A stretch of DNA of 64,000 nucleotides from DASZQY01 sp035548515. Its GTDB lineage: Bacteria > Pseudomonadota > Alphaproteobacteria > Rhizobiales > Kaistiaceae. The notes below the pieces were generated by a model. The model was not told the origin of the DNA, searched no databases, and worked only from the letters and a program-made list of their open reading frames with translations. Within the stretch, counting starts at the first letter, position 1, and each line of letters opens with the position of its first letter. Positions 60,403 to 64,000 of this stretch are shown in pieces. The stretch lies in NCBI GenBank assembly GCA_035548515.1, contig DASZSW010000018.1, positions 225,458 to 289,457 on the forward strand, in the 5' to 3' direction. The position numbers were made by a program, and so were the translations under genes.

Positions 60403-61980
60403 ATGAGCGTTTATCGCGAAAAGAGCCGCTCGGCGTGGATGGAGGTTGCGCCCGAGAAATATCCCACGCTTGCGGAAGACATCACCGCGGATGTGGTCAT
60501 CATCGGCAGCGGCATTGCGGGGCTATCGACCGCCTACGAATTGGCCAAGCGCGGCAAGGGGGTGGTGGTGATCGACCGTGGCCCTGTCGCGCGCGGCATG
60601 ACCGCGCGTACGTCTGCCCACCTCACGTCATCGCTCGACGACTTCTACCACGAGTTCATTTCGCTCCGCGGCGAAGAGACGGCGAAGCTTCATTTCGAAA
60701 GCCAGGCCGCAGCCATTGATCGCATCGAGACGATCCAGCGCGAGGAGAAGATCGCCTGCGACTTTGCGCGCCTTACCGCGTACATGTTTCTCGCCGGCGA
60801 GACTGAGGCCAAGGCCCTCCACGACGAGCAGGCCGCGCTCGACACGGTCGGCTTGCGCGGCTCCAAAGTCGTTTCGCGCCCCGACGTCAGCCATCATCTG
60901 TCGAACCGCCTTTGCCTCGTGATCCCTGGCCAGGGTCGTTTCCATCCGCTGCGCTATCTCGACGGACTGGCCGAGGTCTGCATTGCGCTCGGCGTCGATA
61001 TCTTCGCCGACACCATCGTGACGAAAATTGAAGACACGACCGACGGCGTGAGTGTCGAGACGAGCGGCGGACCGCGCGTTGCAGCGGGTGCGGCTGTGGT
61101 GGCGACGAACACGCCGATCAACGACCGGCTTACGATCCATGCCAAGCAGGCGCCGTACCGCACCTACGTGTTCGCGGCGGCAATACCGGACGACGCCGTG
61201 GACGACGCCCTCTACTGGGATACCGAAGACCCCTACCACTACGTTCGGCTGCATCCCTTCGATGACGAGACACTGCTGCTCGTGGGCGGCGAGGATCATA
61301 AGTCTGGCGTCGACGAAGGCGTCAGCGCAGAGACACGGTTCGGCCGCCTGGAACGCTGGGCTCGCGAGCGCTTCCCCGAGCTCGGCGATATCCGCTACCG
61401 CTGGTCCGGCCAGGTCATGGACACGATCGACTACGCCGCGTTCATCGGGCTGAACCCGGGCAACCGACGCGTTTACGTGGCAACCGGCGACTCCGGCCAG
61501 GGGATCACGCACGGCGTGGCCGCATCGCTGATGCTGCCCGATCTCATCGACAGCGGCACGCACCGCTGGGCGGACGTGTTTTCGCCGTCGCGGAAGCCAT
61601 TGGCGGCGACCACGCATCTGCTCAGCGACACTGTCGATGTCGCCAAGAACATGGCCGAGCGTTTCATGCCGGGAGAACACTCATCCGTCAATGGCCTCGG
61701 ACCCGGGCAAGGCGCGGTCATCCGCGACGGTATCCATCTCGTCGCCGTGTGCCGCGATGAGCAGGGCGACATTCATCGACATTCCGCCAGTTGCACTCAC
61801 ACCGGGTGCGTCATCCATTGGAACGCCTTCGAGCAATGCTGGGATTGTCCGTGCCACGGCTCGCAATTTGCGCCGGACGGGACCGCGCTGAATGCCCCGG
61901 CAATCCAGCCGCTGTCTTCAGCTGACGGTGACGTGAAGGTTTCGCAAACCCGCCGCCCTGAGGCGGCGGCAGTTTCCTGA
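60403..61980 (+). CDS. FAD-dependent oxidoreductase with C-terminal Rieske domain
   Basis: A 525-residue fusion. Residues ~20-380 are a DAO-type flavoprotein with VVIIGSGIAGLSTAYELA binding FAD and GDSGQGITHGVAASLMLPD near its end. Residues ~430-520 form a Rieske [2Fe-2S] domain with ligands in CTHTGCVIHW and CWDCPCHGSQF. The enzyme type is shared with the Bacillus YhfW/proline-oxidase-like group, where the Rieske cluster takes electrons from the flavin. The substrate is unknown. The ATG at 60403 has GAGG nearby upstream; the longer GTG start at 60379 lacks this. A small membrane protein gene follows within 16 bases. Confidence 0.88.
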   Translation: MSVYREKSRSAWMEVAPEKYPTLAEDITADVVIIGSGIAGLSTAYELAKRGKGVVVIDRGPVARGMTARTSAHLTSSLDDFYHEFISLRGEETAKLHFESQAAAIDRIETIQREEKIACDFARLTAYMFLAGETEAKALHDEQAALDTVGLRGSKVVSRPDVSHHLSNRLCLVIPGQGRFHPLRYLDGLAEVCIALGVDIFADTIVTKIEDTTDGVSVETSGGPRVAAGAAVVATNTPINDRLTIHAKQAPYRTYVFAAAIPDDAVDDALYWDTEDPYHYVRLHPFDDETLLLVGGEDHKSGVDEGVSAETRFGRLERWARERFPELGDIRYRWSGQVMDTIDYAAFIGLNPGNRRVYVATGDSGQGITHGVAASLMLPDLIDSGTHRWADVFSPSRKPLAATTHLLSDTVDVAKNMAERFMPGEHSSVNGLGPGQGAVIRDGIHLVAVCRDEQGDIHRHSASCTHTGCVIHWNAFEQCWDCPCHGSQFAPDGTALNAPAIQPLSSADGDVKVSQTRRPEAAAVS

Positions 61981-61995
61981 ATGGGATGGTGAAGC

Positions 61996-62286
61996 ATGCG
62001 CACTTCCGATGAATGGTCCGCCGCCGAAGACAGCGAAGCGCCAGCGCCCGACAGCCCGCCGACGCCGCACGTGCTGCCGTTGCGCGCCCGGACAGTCGCA
62101 CCGGTCGGCCTCATCCTGGTCGCGCTGGTCGTCGGAGCCGCGATTACACGGACGCTCATACGGCGCGGCAGATCGACTCACGCGCTGCCTTACCGGATAC
62201 CGCTGTTGGCGACAGCGACGGTCGAACAAGCCGAAGCGGCGCTCGGGGCAGCGCTGCAGAAGGTCCGTCGGCTCCTCGACCGGTGA
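61996..62286 (+). CDS. small single-helix membrane protein
   Basis: I do not recognise a family. The 96-residue product has an acidic, Pro-rich cytoplasmic-type N-terminus, one membrane helix (VAPVGLILVALVVGAAITRT), a basic stretch and a C-terminal amphipathic helix (QAEAALGAALQKVRRLL). It starts 15 bases after the oxidoreductase-Rieske gene with a modest ribosome site, so the two are likely co-expressed. It could anchor the fusion protein at the membrane. Confidence 0.55.
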   Translation: MRTSDEWSAAEDSEAPAPDSPPTPHVLPLRARTVAPVGLILVALVVGAAITRTLIRRGRSTHALPYRIPLLATATVEQAEAALGAALQKVRRLLDR

Positions 62287-62579
62287 CGGCCTTTGCGCGA
62301 TCGATCTCGACGCGCGGGCTACCTGCAAGGCCGCATTTGCTGCCGCAATGGACCGGCCAAACGCGCTGTGCGAGCGCTGGTCGGACTCGTCGTCTGAGCC
62401 TTAGGGTTTCGGCACAATTGTCTTGTCGCCACAATAGTTTGCGGTTGGTTTTAGGGTGACGTTGCAGTATTCGTACGCGGCGCCGTGAGCATCGTGGCGC
62501 AGCGGCAGATCGAGGGCTCGAACGTGCTTGGGCAGACGGACGACGCGGATAGTGTCGATCTCCCGATTGGTGGGAATTC
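62287..62579. other. 293-base intergenic region
   Basis: No gene is certain here. The right half is somewhat less GC-rich. The minus strand contains an open frame that ends at 62401 (see the separate entry). I see no terminator with a T-run and no tRNA-like fold. It should hold the promoter of the sugar isomerase gene. Confidence 0.5.
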
Positions 62580-62646
62580 GTGACGACCGCGCCCCTCGCC
62601 CGCATGGCAGCCGGCGCCGAGCCATCGCTGATGGCGCGCGAGGCAT
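62401..62646 (-). CDS. possible small protein or gene remnant
   Basis: An open frame of up to 81 residues on the minus strand. Its C-terminal 50 residues read like real protein (IRVVRLPKHVRALDLPLRHD, then AYEYCNVTLKPTANYCGD) and contain two Cys. Its only usable starts lie inside the first bases of the isomerase gene on the other strand. It may be the decayed end of a small secreted protein or a chance frame. Confidence 0.25.
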   Translation of the reverse strand: MPRAPSAMARRRLPCGRGARSSRIPTNREIDTIRVVRLPKHVRALDLPLRHDAHGAAYEYCNVTLKPTANYCGDKTIVPKP

Positions 62647-63644
62647 CAGAGGCGCCGGACGTTGTCCGCCGCCTTATCGAGCGGAACGCCGATGCCTGCC
62701 GTGAACTCGGTGCACGTTTGCGCAAGTCGCCGCCACGGTTCGTGGTCACGTGCGCACGTGGCAGTTCCGACAGCGCCGCGACCTACGCGAAGTACCTGAT
62801 CGAGCTTCGCCTCGGCGCAGTGGTTGCTTCCGTCGGCCCGTCGGTGAGTTCCATCTACGGCGCCCGTCTTGATCTCCGCGATGCGCTGTTCATTGCCATT
62901 TCGCAGTCCGGCCGCAGTCCCGACATCCTGTCGCTCGCCCAGACGGCACGCGCGCATGGCGCGCTCACCGTCGCCGTCGTCAATGATACTGCGTCACCGC
63001 TTGCTTCGAGCTGTGAGGTCTTGCTGCCGCTCCATGCGGGGCCCGAACGGAGCGTCGCGGCGACCAAGTCGTACCTCGCGTCGTTGGGCGTCACGCTGCA
63101 GCTCGTGGCGGAATGGAGCGCCGACAGCGTGCTCGGCGATGCCGCACGACGCCTGCCTGAGACGCTGGCGAAGGCGCAGTCGCTCGACTGGGACGCCGCT
63201 GTCGAGCCGCTCGCCGCGGCCAGCAACCTCTACGTCGCGGGACGCGGCGTCGGCTATGCCGCCGCACAGGAGGCCGCGCTGAAACTCAAGGAGACGTCCG
63301 GTCTGCATGCCGAGGCGCTGAGCGCCGCCGAGCTGATACACGGACCTATGGCGCTGGCCGGGCCGCAATTTCCACTCCTGATCTTCGGGCAGGACGACGA
63401 GTCGCTGCCGCCGCTGCGAGACACGGCCGCGACGCTCGCCGGGCGTGGCGTGCCAGTGATCGTCGCCGCCCCCCGCACAAGCGGGATCGGTACGTCGCTG
63501 CCCACCGTCGAGGGTCTTCATCCGTTTGTGCAGCCGATCGCAACCGTGCAAAGCTTTTACCGCCTGGCGGATGTCGTAGCGCGCACACGCGGGCGCGATC
63601 CCGACCGGCCGATGCATCTGCGTAAGGTCACCGAGACGCTGTGA
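62580..63644 (+). CDS. SIS-domain sugar-phosphate isomerase/deaminase (GlmS C-terminal/NagB-II type)
   Basis: A 354-residue protein with two SIS domains and no N-terminal glutaminase domain. Domain 1 has CARGSSDSAATYAKYLIE and AISQSGRSPDILSLAQ. Domain 2 has VAGRGVGYAAAQEAALKLKE and SGLHAEALSAAELIHGPMAL with the catalytic Glu and His, and the end SFYRLADVVARTRGRDPDRP is typical of GlmS. Without the glutaminase domain it matches NagB-II glucosamine-6-phosphate deaminases or AgaS. It converges on a ROK kinase, consistent with amino-sugar use. Start GTG at 62580; ATG at 62604 is possible. Confidence 0.87.
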   Translation: MTTAPLARMAAGAEPSLMAREASEAPDVVRRLIERNADACRELGARLRKSPPRFVVTCARGSSDSAATYAKYLIELRLGAVVASVGPSVSSIYGARLDLRDALFIAISQSGRSPDILSLAQTARAHGALTVAVVNDTASPLASSCEVLLPLHAGPERSVAATKSYLASLGVTLQLVAEWSADSVLGDAARRLPETLAKAQSLDWDAAVEPLAAASNLYVAGRGVGYAAAQEAALKLKETSGLHAEALSAAELIHGPMALAGPQFPLLIFGQDDESLPPLRDTAATLAGRGVPVIVAAPRTSGIGTSLPTVEGLHPFVQPIATVQSFYRLADVVARTRGRDPDRPMHLRKVTETL

Positions 63645-63678
63645 AGCCTGACCGCTCGCTTCGACTGGGCGTCCGAGT

Positions 63679-64000
63679 TCAGTGGTTGCGCCGCAGCCTG
63701 ACCTGATCGGTAGTCATATCGAGCACGAAAGCGATGGCGCCGAGGGCGCCGGCGCGGTAGCCGATGCGCGACAGTTCGATACGCGGCACGTAGGGGATGG
63801 CCGCGGCCAGACGCTCGCGGATCATCTCGGCCAGCGCCTGCCCCGACTTCATCACCCCGCCGCCCAGCACCACCAGTTCGGGGTTGAGCACCGTCGAGAT
63901 CGCCGCAATGGCTATCGCCAGATGATCCGCCGCCTGGCGCACAAGCCCGGTCGCCCACGGCGCCCCGTCCGCGGCGGCCGCAAACACCGTCTCGGCACTG
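63679..64000 (-). CDS. ROK-family sugar kinase, C-terminal part
   Basis: The last ~107 residues are in the window and the gene continues to the right. The stretch LAIAIAAISTVLNPELVVLG then GGGVMKSGQALAEMIRERL is the C-terminal ROK signature, and PRIELSRIGYRAGALGAIAFVL closes the fold. ROK kinases phosphorylate glucose, GlcNAc or ManNAc. The convergent SIS-domain gene supports N-acetylglucosamine kinase, but the diagnostic zinc-binding region is outside the window. Confidence 0.85.
   Translation of the reverse strand, partial: SAETVFAAAADGAPWATGLVRQAADHLAIAIAAISTVLNPELVVLGGGVMKSGQALAEMIRERLAAAIPYVPRIELSRIGYRAGALGAIAFVLDMTTDQVRLRRNH

Overview
The window is GC-rich, densely packed chromosomal DNA, most likely from an alphaproteobacterium of the Hyphomicrobiales (Rhizobiales) type. 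This is inferred from the gene set: a protocatechuate branch, many sugar-type ABC importers, a Wzx/Wzy polysaccharide cluster and alternative complex III with a caa3 oxidase. There is no rRNA or protein marker in the window to confirm it. I see no tRNA, rRNA, CRISPR array, insertion sequence or prophage. Genes overlap heavily (ATGA, GTGA, TGATG and TAGTG junctions), and I used these junctions to choose many starts.

Left arm, 1-7.6 kb (+): a lignin-monomer funnel. The end of a LivM-type permease is followed by a coniferyl-alcohol-dehydrogenase-like SDR, a vanillin/coniferyl-type aldehyde dehydrogenase, pcaD, pcaC, pcaH, pcaG, pcaB and pobA. Together they would import aromatic acids, oxidise alcohol and aldehyde side chains, hydroxylate 4-hydroxybenzoate and open the ring of protocatechuate down to 3-oxoadipate. 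At 7.6-12 kb lie a short YadA-like adhesin with a coupled secreted protein, a LuxR-type regulator and an isoprenylcysteine-methyltransferase-like membrane protein.

12-23 kb (-): a surface polysaccharide cluster. It holds a TPR protein, an O-antigen polymerase/ligase, an unrecognised helical protein, a WecG/TagA glycosyltransferase, WecB, an initiating sugar transferase, a Wzx flippase, GT4, GT2 and an acyltransferase.

23-27 kb (-): a MalEFG-type sugar importer whose two permeases are fused into one protein. It lies behind a perfect LacI-type operator and has no ATPase gene beside it.

26.9-43 kb (-): the most unusual region. A ribose-type ABC importer is followed without a break by CoA-dependent degradation genes. 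It has a permease fused to an SMP-30 lactonase-like domain, a second metal-site-degenerate SMP-30 paralogue, an acyl-CoA ligase fused to an enoyl-CoA hydratase, an acyl-CoA dehydrogenase, a regulator made of two TetR units in tandem, two SDRs, a thiolase and a MaoC hydratase. A divergent AraC regulator sits at its head. I read this as one uptake-and-beta-oxidation pathway for an unidentified, possibly lactone-bearing or side-chain-bearing compound.

44-58.4 kb (-): respiration. A PQQ-dependent quinoprotein dehydrogenase lies beside a continuous 11.6 kb operon for alternative complex III (ActABCDEF), a small unknown membrane protein, SCO and a caa3-type (A2) oxidase. Right end, 58.6-64 kb: an SDR, a GH130-like glycosidase, an FAD-oxidoreductase/Rieske fusion, a small membrane protein, a sugar isomerase (SIS) of the GlmS/NagB-II type and the end of a ROK kinase.
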